In this document: positions 1 to 15,530 of the stretch, piece after piece
Numbering within the stretch: position 1 is the first letter of the stretch
Layout of the letters: every line of letters begins with the position of its first letter
Assembly (NCBI GenBank): GCA_009176605.1
Contig: SEYY01005637.1
Location: 5,001-30,000 of the forward strand
DNA: 25,000 bases
Reading direction: 5' to 3'
Origin: Armadillidium nasatum
Taxonomy: Eukaryota; Arthropoda; Malacostraca; Isopoda; Armadillidiidae
Notes under the pieces: model-generated
The model's database searches: none
Seen by the model: the letters and a program-made list of their open reading frames with translations, nothing else
Told to the model about the DNA's origin: nothing
Translations under genes and position numbers: made by a program

Positions 1-191
1 GTTTGGAGACCTTAGCTGCCAACTGATAGGTCCAACTCGACCAATCTATCGTTCTGGAAATGTTCTATTTAAATACTTTAGAAAGCTGTAATTCAAAAAC
101 AAATGAATATAGGATTTCATTTGTTTTTTATTAAGTCATTTATTTATATATAACTAATAACTCTCAGAGTTTGGTGTGTTCCTCCCGAATC

Positions 192-326
<135 letters not shown>

Positions 327-390
327 TATTATATTTAAAACACCAATAAATAATTTATGGCTGGTATTACATTATCTCTTCTAAAAATAT

Positions 391-412
<22 letters not shown>
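391..412. repeat. (CT)n microsatellite
   Basis: A run of TC dinucleotides that grades into a T-rich CTTT tract up to about 435. Confidence 0.9.
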
Positions 413-421
<9 letters not shown>

Positions 422-1479
422 CTTTCTTTCTTTTCCCACTTTCTAAGTCGGCCTGTGGGCTACTTATCTATTGACACCTTTGCGCTTGATAAATTGAACG
501 TCTTCTAAAGAGTCCTGTACATAGCTTTGATTTCTAAACTTTCTCCTTTTGATATGTGTCCTTCTCTCTGTCTAACTTCATTTCAGGTTTTTGTTTTATA
601 GCAGCTGTTATAGATGATCACAGTTCATCCATTATATCTTTCAATAGTAGTCTTTCAATGATTATGTCATAACCTTTTTCTGTCACTTCGTCATCTATTC
701 AGCTAACACTGACAATTCCATTATTCGTTTTACCTCCAAAGGAGTCTTATTCTATTTCAAGAAGATTCTTCTGGGAGGACGTTCTTGGAGCAACTGACAC
801 CAAATTTTTCCTGAATTTCTAAATGTAGGCGAAGAGAGCTTTGTTACTTTCTATGCACCATCTACCTATTCAACAAAATTTTATACTGAAGCATATTCTT
901 AATACTCTTAATAATCTTAATATTCTTAGTATTTTTATTTTCCGAGACCATTCTCGGAGAGATCAAATTATCTCTCTCACTATTCAAGATTCTAAAATGT
1001 AGATGTACAAAGGCATCCTTCTCAACACCTCAAGTGCTTGCTCTATTTATAGTTGTTTGTCCTTCTGTAAAGTATGCTCGAATATTGCTGAAGTTCTGCA
1101 CATGTAACTCATTTTCGAAGAGTGGATTCAAAGTCTTTTCGCCTGATCAAAATTTATAAACACAGTGAGTATCTAAAATATCATCTCTTTATAATCAACA
1201 ACCTGTTGAATCACTGTTCCTATACTCTTAAATGAAGAGATATCATGCAACTCACCAATAAACACAGTTTCATTCTTTTACTGTCAAAATCTAAAATTTC
1301 AGATTTTATCACAGTATCCTATGCTCACATGAACACTACTTTTAAATTAAGGAATCTACAGGATCACCGATTTTCTCAACTTAGTATAACTTCATTTTAA
1401 GCACTTCAATTGCAGTGTATTGGAAGAAATCAAGTAGAGACGGTTTGCGTACAGAACTCAAAGGCCACATTTCTGCCCA

Positions 1480-1483
<4 letters not shown>

Positions 1484-1558
<75 letters not shown>
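1484..1558. repeat. (TA)n microsatellite at the 5' break of a LINE fragment
   Basis: A perfect TA run that directly abuts the truncated 5' end of the LINE reading frame starting near 1563. The YIYI peptide upstream in that frame comes from this repeat and is not protein sequence. Confidence 0.97.
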
Positions 1559-1561
<3 letters not shown>

Positions 1562-1562
1562 G

Positions 1563-2036
1563 TATTTCTTCACTCCACCCCAGTTGCTTGCTCTGTATAG
1601 GGGTGTTGTTCGCCCCTGTATGGAGTATGCTTCACATATCTGGGGTGGTTCCACACATACAGCTCTCCTAGAGAAGGTGGAGTCTAGGTCATTTCGTCTC
1701 ATCAACTCTCCTGCTCTTACTAACTCTCTTCAATCACTTTCTGCCCGTCGAATTGTTGCGTCACTCTCTCTTTACTATCGCTATTACAATGGACACTGCT
1801 CTTCTGAACTCTCTCGTCGCATAACTCCTCCACTGAGAAGGGCTCGTGCGACTCGACTTTCCACACAGTCTCATCCTCTCTCTGTCCAATTCTCTGACCC
1901 CAGGCTTAACCGCTATGCTCTGTCCTACATGTACTCTACTGGTAAAGTCTGGAACACACTCCCTTCTTCTATTTTTCCAACTTCCTATGACTTAAACACC
2001 TTCAAACGTCGTGTATCGGGACACGTCGGCCTTTAG
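1563..2036 (+). pseudogene. 3' end of a non-LTR retrotransposon (LINE) polyprotein, 5'-truncated
   Basis: About 155 codons stay open up to the TAG at 2034-2036. The peptide starts in the segment QLLALYRGVVRPCMEYASH and continues through HTALLEKVESRSFRLI to KVWNTLPSSIF and FKRRVSGH. From general knowledge, this matches the region after the reverse-transcriptase fingers and palm of Jockey/RTE-style LINE proteins, including the segment between the RT domain and the C-terminus, as found in many crustacean and mollusc genomes. No catalytic FADD or YADD box is present because the 5' part is missing. Truncation at the 5' end is typical of target-primed reverse transcription. The reading frame is clean, so the insertion is fairly young. 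The exact clade is uncertain. Confidence 0.8.
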
Positions 2037-3672
<1,636 letters not shown>

Positions 3673-3861
3673 AGATATATTTATATATTGATTCATAATA
3701 GCAGTAGTGAGTGCAATATTAGAGTGGGCTAACCTTTTGGTCAGCATAGAGCCCTTATAAGGGTTTCACATACACATACACACAGACATTAAGGTATGAA
3801 GAGTAGATTTATTACAAACATATTTATTAATAATTTACATTTTTATTTTTTTTATTTCAGA

Positions 3862-4160
<299 letters not shown>

Positions 4161-4203
4161 TAGGAATACATTTATTTCAATTTCTTTATTATATAATTAG
4201 AAA

Positions 4204-4633
4204 CTAGGCATCATTATTAAATAAATTTTTACAATCAAATTGTGATATTATAACAGTCAAATCAATATGAGCTAACAAATGACATAAAAAATATATTTTG
4301 ACATACAGTGCGCAACTTTTGACTGAATATTGGTTGTATAGGTAGCATAAGGATTTTATACTAAATTACATTATTCTTTTTAAAAAAAACATTTTCAAAT
4401 AATTATTATTATATAAAAACAAGTTTAAATGTTAAACTGTCAATATAAATAAAATTCGTCATGCTTCGTATGGAATAATAAAAGCCAGTGTCCATAAGCT
4501 TTAGTCTTTCTGAAGTGTTTACAATAATACCAGTATCTTTATCCAGAATTATATCAGATATTTCATCAATAGCGAACACACCTTTAAACCGTTTTTCATG
4601 TTTCAATAGGCTACGTATTTCATCTTCATCCAT
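4204..4633 (-). pseudogene. PRO: Adenain-type cysteine protease (maturation protease), frameshifted
   Basis: The frame opens at ATG 4633, five bases after the capsid gene stop, with MDEDEIRSLLKHEKRFKGVF and then GIIVNTSER. The open frame then leaves the family pattern. The neighbouring frame carries GHW at 4485-4493, where the catalytic histidine is expected, followed by a short hydrophobic and acidic stretch ending near a DSL that returns in the first frame. Further on, another frame has SCALYVKIYF with a candidate catalytic Cys at 4312-4314, and it ends LFNNDA before the stop at 4204-4206. Order and spacing fit the adenovirus/Polinton protease family, which cleaves capsid precursors. The reading frame is broken at least twice, so no functional enzyme is encoded as written. 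Total span is about 143 codons, short for the family. Confidence 0.75.
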
Positions 4634-4638
4634 ATTTT

Positions 4639-5949
4639 TTAATACGATAATAATATATTACGTACTCTATCAATTTCTATCAAGTGCTGGTGTTCCATAT
4701 ACACAATAATTGAGATAGCAGTTGACAAAGGCTTTTTCAAAAGTAAATGTTAAACCCATTGTTCCATGCTTTACAACATTAAGGTGAGAACCTGCATTTC
4801 CTGTCAAGTCTGCTGTTAAATCAAATGCATATAAGTTAGTATTGGTGTAGAAATCTGTCCTTGTTAATTCCTGTACCTATATCCGAGCATGATACAGTGT
4901 TGGCAATCAAATCATAGAATGCTCTAGCGCATAATCCTTCTCCGTTGTTATAGAGAGTTTTATAAGGTCTACCATAAGGTTGACCATTTACATGTGAAAC
5001 TGAGTTCACGAAGACCAAAAGGTGCTATTTTATAGGGGATTCTTTTTGTAATTTCCGGCAAAGGCTGCATGTTCGACCATACCAACGATTAACTTTTGAG
5101 GGAGCTGGCCCATGACTACATTGCTGAGGTTTATCGTCGTTAAACCAGTTGCAAAATTAAATATTTTAGTCTCTACACCGTCGTACCGGATATTTAGCAG
5201 TACTTGTAATTAATGATTTTTCAATCTCCATATGTCTCTGGGCCGATAGTTTTACCTTTCTGACGTAAAAATACACATCTTGAATTTGAAAAATCGGTGA
5301 GGGGGCTTGCGTTCCTGTTGTAGGTTTACTATGGAACATTTAAAGCAAAAGGAGCTGCAGACCTGCTTAATCTTACACGTACGTCAACAGCTGGAAGTAA
5401 TAATCTGTCCTGAGAGAAAATATCACCGTTTCAGTCTACCATAAAAATCATGTACTTTAGAGCTTCTTTTACTGATAGCATCCACTATTTTAGATTCATC
5501 TTTTAAGCTATAAAACCCTGTTGATTGGAGATGGGAGTACTTTGCATCTTCAGAGAAATTCAATAAAGTTTCTATAAATGTACGATAAGGGTAATTTGCA
5601 GCAGAGGACCCTAGAGATACTTCGTTTAAAAAAACTTCAAGTTGATTGAAACAGCTGTATAAAAAATTCGAGGTGGGATACACAATGTGATCATTATCCG
5701 AAAGATCTGATCCATCTTCGTTTACTAATTTCACTTTTAAATATAGGAAAATATTACTGGGATCCAGGTAATGTTCAGAATTGCCTGGGGATGTGAAACT
5801 CCACAGGGACGTCATGCATTTGTAACAGAATTCACAGGGTTAATACTTATAAAATTAGACTCAAGAATACTGGTCTGAGTAGGGAGCACTGTAAATAGAT
5901 CTAATTCAGATTTACAGCAATCGATGCTAGAGGGGTGGAGGAAATGCAT
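4639..5949 (-). pseudogene. MCP: Major capsid protein, double jelly-roll type, frameshifted
   Basis: The frame begins at ATG 5949 (MHFLHPSSIDCCKSELDLF). It shifts near 5815 into an open run holding YLDPSNIFLYLKVKLVNEDG and YPYRTFIETLLNFSED. It continues through shifted frames with DIFSQDRLLLPAVDVRVR, then QLPQKLIVGMVEHAAF, then a run with NGQPYGRPYKTLYNNGEG, and ends at the stop at 4639-4641. The 1311-bp span (about 437 codons) matches the usual length of Polinton major capsid proteins, which form the hexagonal facets of an icosahedral shell. I recognise the family from the dYiDp...YpYrtfie pattern and the position between the pX-like and protease genes. There are at least five frame changes or stops, yet family sequence is retained throughout, so the breaks are small indels and not deletions of domains. 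Confidence 0.85.
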
Positions 5950-6029
5950 GTTAGCAGTGTTAAGGGTCGACTATTAATGAACATTTTTTACAAATGTAGC
6001 TCTATATTAAGGTAGACAGTTGCCATATT

Positions 6030-6458
6030 TTACATTTCAAATATATCTTTTATTTTTCTATTACACGCTTTCTTTTTTGGTTTACTTGTTTTCCTTTTCT
6101 TCGGCTTCTTATTTTTTCTTTTTTTACCTACCCTCTGACTCTTAGTTAATCTCTTTGTTTTTTTAAGCATATCCCTACGTCTAATGCCTTCACCAGTCAT
6201 TTTACGCCTTATTTTACGTTTGATATCATCAAGCATTTCATCTGATGTTTCAGCTAAACGTCTTTTTAATGCCATACGCGGCTCTGCCCCAGCCATAACA
6301 TCTTGAAATGTACGAAGCCCTGTTCTAGCAGCTTTTCCGGTTAAATATCTTCCTCCTGATTTAAATAAAGGTATGGCACGTCGCATTAATGATGTAAAGA
6401 AACCTCCTAGTCCATAACCCCTCTGTGTTCTCGATCCTCTAAAAATATGTCGTTCCAT
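6030..6458 (-). CDS. Basic glycine/arginine-rich core protein, pX-like (Polinton/adintovirus type)
   Basis: An intact 142-aa frame. The N-terminus RGYGLGGFFTSLMRRAIPLF is a short amphipathic or hydrophobic segment, followed by GKAARTGLRTFQDVMAG. The last 60 residues are very rich in Lys and Arg (KKRKNKKPKKRKTSKPKKK), suiting DNA or RNA binding or nuclear entry. Polintons and adintoviruses usually carry a protein of this size and pattern next to the penton gene, and it is compared with adenovirus core or pVI/pX proteins. The exact role is not settled. Its ATG at 6458 overlaps the penton stop codon by one base (TAATG), so the two are likely expressed from one transcript. It is one of the few unbroken frames in the element. 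Confidence 0.75.
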   Translation of the reverse strand: MERHIFRGSRTQRGYGLGGFFTSLMRRAIPLFKSGGRYLTGKAARTGLRTFQDVMAGAEPRMALKRRLAETSDEMLDDIKRKIRRKMTGEGIRRRDMLKKTKRLTKSQRVGKKRKNKKPKKRKTSKPKKKACNRKIKDIFEM

Positions 6459-7422
6459 TATTGAGACTTCTTTCTTCTTATGTGTAGTTTACACAACGCT
6501 GTCCCGTTAGTGAATGGGTAAGCTTTGCCTTCAACATCTCTTATATATACACGAATTGACCCAAACTGCGATTTACTCATTGGTAAATAGTGTACACTGG
6601 GAAATGATACAAATTTCTGACCAGGTGGGAAATGAATAACTCTCAAGAGGGGTGCCTTTGTATTTCCAACGTATTGGTGTTCAACAATATCAGAATATAC
6701 ATATGCTGCACCAGGCGTCTCTAACAAATCTGATGAGGTACATAGAAGTTGTATAGAGTCTTTAGCTTCAGCCTTTGCTTCGCTGTGTTCGAGATACTCT
6801 TTAACAGCAGGGCTATATCTCGTATAGGCCTGTAATGTAGAGCTGATTGACGGATCTATTTGCTTTACATCTTCTAAAGATATATCAGGGATATAAATGC
6901 AATGACGCATCCAATTGGGCAACGATGGAAACTAAATAACCTTTCATCTTTCAAATTGGTTGGCATGATTGATTTTAAAGTTACGATTTCATAATTTACG
7001 TTAGGTACTTTTTTAACATGAAAATACAAATCAGTACACATTCGGCTTGATAAAAATTTAGTGTTAAAATGTCCAAACAACTCATCGAGAGAATTGTATT
7101 TTCCTCGTCCACCGAAAACTCTTCCCAATAGAAATTAATATCCCCTCGACTCGCCACACCTAAACCCCAACGTTCTTGATATTCAAACCTTCTTTAACAA
7201 ATTTAGTGTTTCTAGATATTATGAATGCTGAGTACTTTGAAGTTACATTATCAACATCCACATCTAAAATCATTTCGCATAACCCTATTTCATACCTCTC
7301 CCTTTCAAGCTGAACATTCTGCAGCAATTCAAAGGGGAAAATCTGATATCGTTATTGTCAGAATGTAAGTCCATAGAAGCTGAGGACGGTAGCGTTAGGT
7401 AAAAGTGATCTTCACTCTCCAT
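6458..7422 (-). pseudogene. Minor capsid (penton-like, single jelly-roll) protein, frameshifted
   Basis: The start is ATG 7422, 17 bases after the integrase stop, reading MESEDHFYLTLPSSASM. The frame shifts near 7340 to a run with ERERYEIGLCEMILDVDV. A further segment (7128-6877) includes the GKYNSLDELFGHFNTKF peptide. The last 154 codons (6922-6458) are open and hold YSDIVEHQYVGNTKAPLLRV and FTNGTALCKLHIRRKK. The DFYLTLPS-like start, the YSDI-VG-PLLR box and the final LHIRR are what I recognise as the Polinton minor capsid protein, thought to form the vertex pentamers. It has at least three breaks over about 321 codons. The position between integrase and the pX-like gene supports the call. 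Confidence 0.83.
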
Positions 7423-7439
7423 GATGAAAGTTAAGAATG

Positions 7440-8508
7440 TTAAATTTTTTTAACATCACTCGCTTTTATATAACTGTTAAACTTATCAGGATAACCTATC
7501 CATTTCACAAGATACTGTTTATTTTTTCCTTTACCTTTAAAGCCTAATATTTTTTCAATTTTATATAAATTACTCTTGTCATCAAACCTAATTTTTTGTA
7601 CTTCTTGTTTATAAAACCCTCCTTTAATTTGTTCACCATCTAGATCCTTTAGATAATATAATTTTAACCCATCTCTGGGAAACTCTCTAATAGAATCTAT
7701 TTTAAAAACTTCTTTTGACCATCCTGCTTCATACCCCTTCCTGAAATTACCTGCAGTTCTTGATACTCTTACATAATCATCAACTTTAATACCTGTATTG
7801 TCCTTTATTTTACGGACATCCCGTTGATCAGGTGAAGGTTTTGTTTTAATCATCTCTAAAGGTGTTTTCTTAATTGTTCTATGATACGATCTATTGTAAG
7901 AGTAGGCCAAGTCTTGTAAAATATCAATATATTTAAACGTGTTCATCTTAGTAAAGTATCTATGCATCCTTTCCTTTATAGTTCTTTGCACGCGTTCTAC
8001 TATAGCCGCTTTATTAGGAGAAAAAGTGTTGATAGTACCCATGTCATAATCAGACACAAGCTCTTGAAACTCGGGCCCGAGAAACTCTGTACCTTGATCA
8101 GAATGTATTATAGAAGGACATCTGTTAGTCTCTTTTATAATATCTCTTACTGCTTCAGCTACAGTCTTTGATTTTTTATCTTTTAATGCTTTCATGAATA
8201 AGAATCGGGAAAAAACATCGATTACGAACAATATATATTGAGAACCATCATTATATACTTTATATTTATTCATATCTGTTAAATCTATTTGCCAAATATT
8301 ATCAACATGGTAGGCTAGAGTTTTCCGTGTTTTAAATTTTTTACGTACTGGTTTATGCAAAGTAAATGCTTCTTCACCTTCTAAAATAATATTTTATTTC
8401 TTTTATATAAAAGCCTGGAAACCGTGAGGCAAATTTAGAAAAACCTCCATAACTATAGGGCTCTCTAACATTAAAATAGAATTTATCAACTGCTTCTTTA
8501 GCTTCCAT
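7440..8508 (-). pseudogene. INT: Retroviral-type integrase with C-terminal chromodomain, one frameshift
   Basis: The likely start is ATG 8508 ([20 protein letters not shown]). Upstream in-frame codons are only (CA)n repeat. A one-base frame change near 8385 separates this N-terminal part from a 306-codon open frame starting at 8360. In that frame the DDE residues are D26 (WQIDLTDM), D88 (IIHSDQGTEF) and E122 (AAIVERVQRT). The C-terminal 40 residues (KIEKILGFKGKGKNKQYLVK, then WIGYP) form a chromodomain. This is the standard Polinton integrase, which inserts the element DNA and may bind modified histones through the chromodomain. It lies directly upstream of the capsid genes. The catalytic core is unbroken, so it is among the best preserved parts of the element. 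Confidence 0.92.
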
Positions 8509-8538
8509 ATTGAGTAATGACCGGAAATAATAATAACG

Positions 8539-8951
<413 letters not shown>

Positions 8952-9034
<83 letters not shown>
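8952..9034. repeat. (TA)n microsatellite
   Basis: Perfect TA run between mini-element B and the LINE reverse transcriptase fragment. Confidence 0.97.

Positions 9035-10419
<1,385 letters not shown>

Positions 10420-10510
<91 letters not shown>
10420..10510. repeat. (TA)n microsatellite
   Basis: TA run directly right of mini-element C. Confidence 0.96.
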
Positions 10511-10511
<1 letters not shown>

Positions 10512-10599
10512 GATAAAGAAATAAAAAAAATAATTTTTATCATTATTTAAATACATTGTATATTTACATACTGGATAATTAAATGAACAGATAATACAT

Positions 10600-10691
<92 letters not shown>
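10600..10691. repeat. Poly(A) then (TA)n
   Basis: A 15-base A run at 10600-10614 passes into about 76 bp of TA. An A tract followed by a TA run could be the degraded 3' end of a retroposed copy on the plus strand (inference). Confidence 0.9.
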
Positions 10692-10694
<3 letters not shown>

Positions 10695-10866
10695 ATACAT
10701 GTAAACCATTCGCATATATATTTTAAAAACCGCTTAATATATTACATTCACATATATTTTAACACCACATTATTTTTTTTTCGTAAAACAGTTATTTTCT
10801 TAAAATAAATTAACCGGTATAAGGTTCTTCTATAGGCCGCAGTAAAAATTCGGTGCACATGATATA

Positions 10867-11547
10867 TTATTCTAAACTGGATAGGCTTTCTGCTGTGATG
10901 TATATGTAAATGTCCCAGGGTGAAAAAGCTAAGTCACCTTCTCTAAGATTTTCTGTCTTCATTCGCTCAGTCCAAAGCAGGGTGAAACTTTCTATGTTTA
11001 CAACGGACATCACAGGGGCACATTGGGCATCAAATGAGCAATTCTCGGTGTACACTTTGTACATGACACCATGGGCTATGTTGATAATAGCATCTAACTT
11101 ATCTACTTCGTCTAGACGTTTTGTAATTTCTTCTTTCATTTTCATGAAGGATGTAATATCATTAGGACCAGCAATAAAGAATCCTATTGATGAAGGTCTG
11201 AATATTCCTTCAGGTTTTGGTCTCCACCAATTTCGTACATCTACTGAGAGGATGTTATTATGCTGACCCAAAACGAGTGTGAGGCGACTGGTGTCTTTCG
11301 GTTTGTAATACTGCTGAAGGGTATATTGTTCTTTTATATAGTTGTCCACTTCATTGAATATCCGTTTTAAATCTGTAGCTGTCATGAAAAGGGATCGATT
11401 TCCATCACAGCTAGAGGAAGAGCATGAAAAATATTGCTCGCCATTTGGTTTGCGTCTAAACATTAAAGTTAATAGACTTCTATCCGGATGAGACACTTTC
11501 AATGAAGTGAAATCGGATATAAATTTGTATTTAAGTGTAGATACCAT
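10867..11547 (-). CDS. Intact Polinton protein with a PC4-like DNA-binding segment
   Basis: A complete 226-aa frame with its own ATG at 11547. Residues about 88-140 (SRLTLVLGQHNNILSVDVRN, then WWRPKPEGIFRPSSIGFFI) have the beta-strand pattern, the VDVR-W core and the P-S-G turn of the PC4/p15 (SUB1) coactivator fold, which binds single-stranded DNA and melted promoters. This resemblance is by eye. Residues 53-80 (LFMTATDLKRIFNEVDNYIK) look helical, and the C-terminal half is mixed alpha/beta with several Cys. A role in late transcription or ssDNA protection during protein-primed replication would suit a Polinton but is inferred. It lies upstream of the integrase, separated by a 2-kb insertion. 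Its start and upstream repeats are duplicated inverted at 22.4-22.7 kb. The unbroken frame contrasts with its neighbours. Confidence 0.7.
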   Translation of the reverse strand: MVSTLKYKFISDFTSLKVSHPDRSLLTLMFRRKPNGEQYFSCSSSSCDGNRSLFMTATDLKRIFNEVDNYIKEQYTLQQYYKPKDTSRLTLVLGQHNNILSVDVRNWWRPKPEGIFRPSSIGFFIAGPNDITSFMKMKEEITKRLDEVDKLDAIINIAHGVMYKVYTENCSFDAQCAPVMSVVNIESFTLLWTERMKTENLREGDLAFSPWDIYIYITAESLSSLE

Positions 11548-11640
11548 GTTTACGGTTCAACGATTGCTTCACAAATGACGAATTCTTTCACTAATCAGAG
11601 AGAGGAAGATGAAATAAGCCTAACCATATATGCCTAACTG

Positions 11641-11763
11641 CCTTAAGGCATCCATATTTTTTAGGTCTAAGTTAAGCCTAACGTTCAGGTATTTACCTTG
11701 AGGATAATCTGGTGTTCAACCTTTTTTTTAAGGTTATGGTAAGCCTAACGTTCAGGTATTTTT
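11641..11763 (-). repeat. Two tandem ~67-bp repeats upstream of the PC4-like gene
   Basis: AAGCCTAACGTTCAGG recurs at 11674 and 11741, 67 bp apart. Between them lies TGGTGTTCAACC, and TTAGGTCTAAGTTAAGCCTA stands in the first unit. The reverse complement matches the 66-bp repeats at 22376-22560. The block lies about 100 bp upstream of the ATG at 11547, so it is a candidate promoter or regulatory array. Confidence 0.8.
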
Positions 11764-12051
11764 ATCATTTAACCATTCTTTATTACATTATACCTAGATT
11801 ATCAAACCTGTTATGTTAAGCCTAAGAAAAGTTAAAATTTTAGCCAATCTCTCATAATATCTGCTTGCTTTCATAATCTTTTAACCGATGGATACTGATT
11901 CTTTCTTACTCTCGTTCTAGTTAGGCCTATCGGGGGAATGTCTGATGACGTCATAGCTCTAGGTATTTTTGAGGCTAGAGTTTCAGGCATATCTTGTACA
12001 TTCTCTAATTCTAATAATCTATTTGTATTTAGTATTAGACTCTGTGGAAGA

Positions 12052-12513
12052 TTAATATTTCCGAAGTTTTTGTTTTATTATAGGCCAACCTGTTACTGGA
12101 CTTCTACGCCAATTACGAACCAAATCAGAAATTAAGTCTATTATATTTGATCCAGGGATATGGTTCATCATCAATTATGATTTGCCCCGTTTTATCCCAC
12201 CCGCACTATCTGATTTTTTAAAGTATTAAATAATGCAATTCCTCTATTCTTCACTAAAATAGTTTTCAGGTCTTTTTCTTCGGTGTCTTTAACTTACTAT
12301 CCAGGTGTAGATACAGCTTCATTATCATGACCATATTTTTCTTTTGAATCTACTAATTTTTGCAGTTTTCTTGATATTTCGTTCGTTTTTTCATGTACAT
12401 TCATGTTAGAATTTAAAATTGTCATAAGTTCATTTTCAATACTTGTTAGTTGCTCCATTTTATTTTCGTATAATGCTATAGGTAATGGCTGCTAAATAAG
12501 CCGGGACAGACTG

Positions 12514-12569
<56 letters not shown>

Positions 12570-12611
12570 TTTCTCATAATCTGAGTAAGGAATAACAGCT
12601 ACATTTTTCAT
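12052..12611 (-). pseudogene. Polinton protein with SNI-DLI motif and poly-Asn run, broken
   Basis: The frame starts at ATG 12611 with MKNVAVIPYSDYEKI and runs into 17-18 Asn codons made by an (AAT)n repeat. It is stopped by TAG at 12492-12494, but the same frame continues with ALYENKMEQLTSIENELMTI and a coiled-coil-like segment to a stop at 12297-12299. The same frame then resumes for about 30 codons, and shifted frames carry GQIIIDDEPYP and GSNIIDLISDLVRNW before the TAA at 12052-12054. I recognise the pattern of a short basic or coiled N-terminal part followed by an SNI-DLI box as a protein that recurs in Polintons. Its function is unknown to me. The span is about 187 codons. It lies just downstream of a small basic frame. 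Confidence 0.65.
12515..12567. repeat. (ATT)n / (AAT)n trinucleotide repeat inside a coding frame
   Basis: About 53 bp of TAT-TAT-TAT on the plus strand, read as AAT (Asn) codons in the minus-strand gene. Its length is a multiple of three relative to the flanking coding frame, so the frame is kept across it. Confidence 0.95.
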
Positions 12612-12629
12612 TATTCACAAGTTAACATT

Positions 12630-12775
12630 TTAGTAAATATCGGCTTTAAAATGAAATATAAAAAAGGTAGAAATGCTCCTCTTGTCTGCAACAGCTTCTT
12701 TTTATTTACAAAATTCTTCTTCTTTTTATTTTTACGAGTAAGTTTTTTAAGGATGTTGCTATGACGACGTAACTT
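12630..12775 (-). pseudogene. Small basic Polinton-type protein, 5' end missing
   Basis: The frame is open for 48 codons from 12775 to TAA at 12630-12632, too short for usual ORF cut-offs. It reads KLRRHSNILKKLTRK, then a Lys-rich run, then KKKLLQTRGAFLPFFIFHF. The basic stretch followed by an LLQ-x-RG-x-FLP box and a hydrophobic tail is a pattern I associate with small proteins next to the SNI-DLI gene in other Polintons. A TAG stands directly before the first codon shown and no Met is available, so the start is lost or frameshifted. It lies 18 bp upstream of the SNI-DLI start. Function unknown. Confidence 0.5.
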
Positions 12776-12826
12776 CTATTTATGAGATTTTTTTTACAGG
12801 AATCACTCCTTTTATAAGGTTTAAAC

Positions 12827-12930
12827 TAGGGATGGAGCGATACCAAAATTTTTACCGATACCAAGAGTTTAAACTTTGCCGATACCGATGCCGATACCGA
12901 TACCGATACCAATTTTGTACTTTAAAAAAC
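12827..12930 (+). repeat. (GATACC)n block next to (TA)n
   Basis: It begins TAGGGATGGAGCGATACC and holds imperfect and perfect GATACC hexamers, a TTTAAACTTTGCC-type spacer, and then AATTTTGTACTTTAAAAAAC before a (TA)n tract. The layout mirrors the GCGGAT mini-elements (TAG-GATGG start, hexamers with T-rich spacers, TA flank), but the hexamer differs and no right terminus is visible. Confidence 0.6.

Positions 12931-12937
<7 letters not shown>

Positions 12938-12990
<53 letters not shown>
12938..12990. repeat. (TA)n microsatellite
   Basis: TA run directly after the GATACC block, followed by (TTA)n and A/T-rich DNA. Confidence 0.95.
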
Positions 12991-12996
<6 letters not shown>

Positions 12997-13047
12997 ATAT
13001 TATTATTATTATATAAAATAATATAAAAAAATTTTAAAATTATTATT

Positions 13048-13050
<3 letters not shown>

Positions 13051-13133
<83 letters not shown>
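13051..13133. repeat. (TA)n microsatellite
   Basis: TA run with one slip near 13095. Confidence 0.95.
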
Positions 13134-13136
<3 letters not shown>

Positions 13137-13236
13137 GAAGCAACTTTATATAGCTTTGCCCAAAATGCTTACAAACAAAAAATGAACGGAATAATATTAA
13201 TAAGATATAGATAAAATTTTGGTAGGCCTATGACCT

Positions 13237-15217
<1,981 letters not shown>

Positions 15218-15225
15218 CGATCAGA

Positions 15226-15487
<262 letters not shown>

Positions 15488-15530
15488 AATGGCTAAAAAC
15501 AACAAACACCATAAATGAATTTTAACATAA

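Noticed and set aside
7962-8171. A 69-codon plus-strand frame
   Set aside because: It is the antisense of the integrase core.
10810-10860. A 16-codon minus-strand frame MCTEFLLRPIEEPYTG just after the PC4-like gene
   Set aside because: It could be the start of a further gene cut by the insertion, but it is too short and I recognise no family.
10910-11266. A 118-codon plus-strand frame
   Set aside because: It is the antisense of the intact PC4-like gene.
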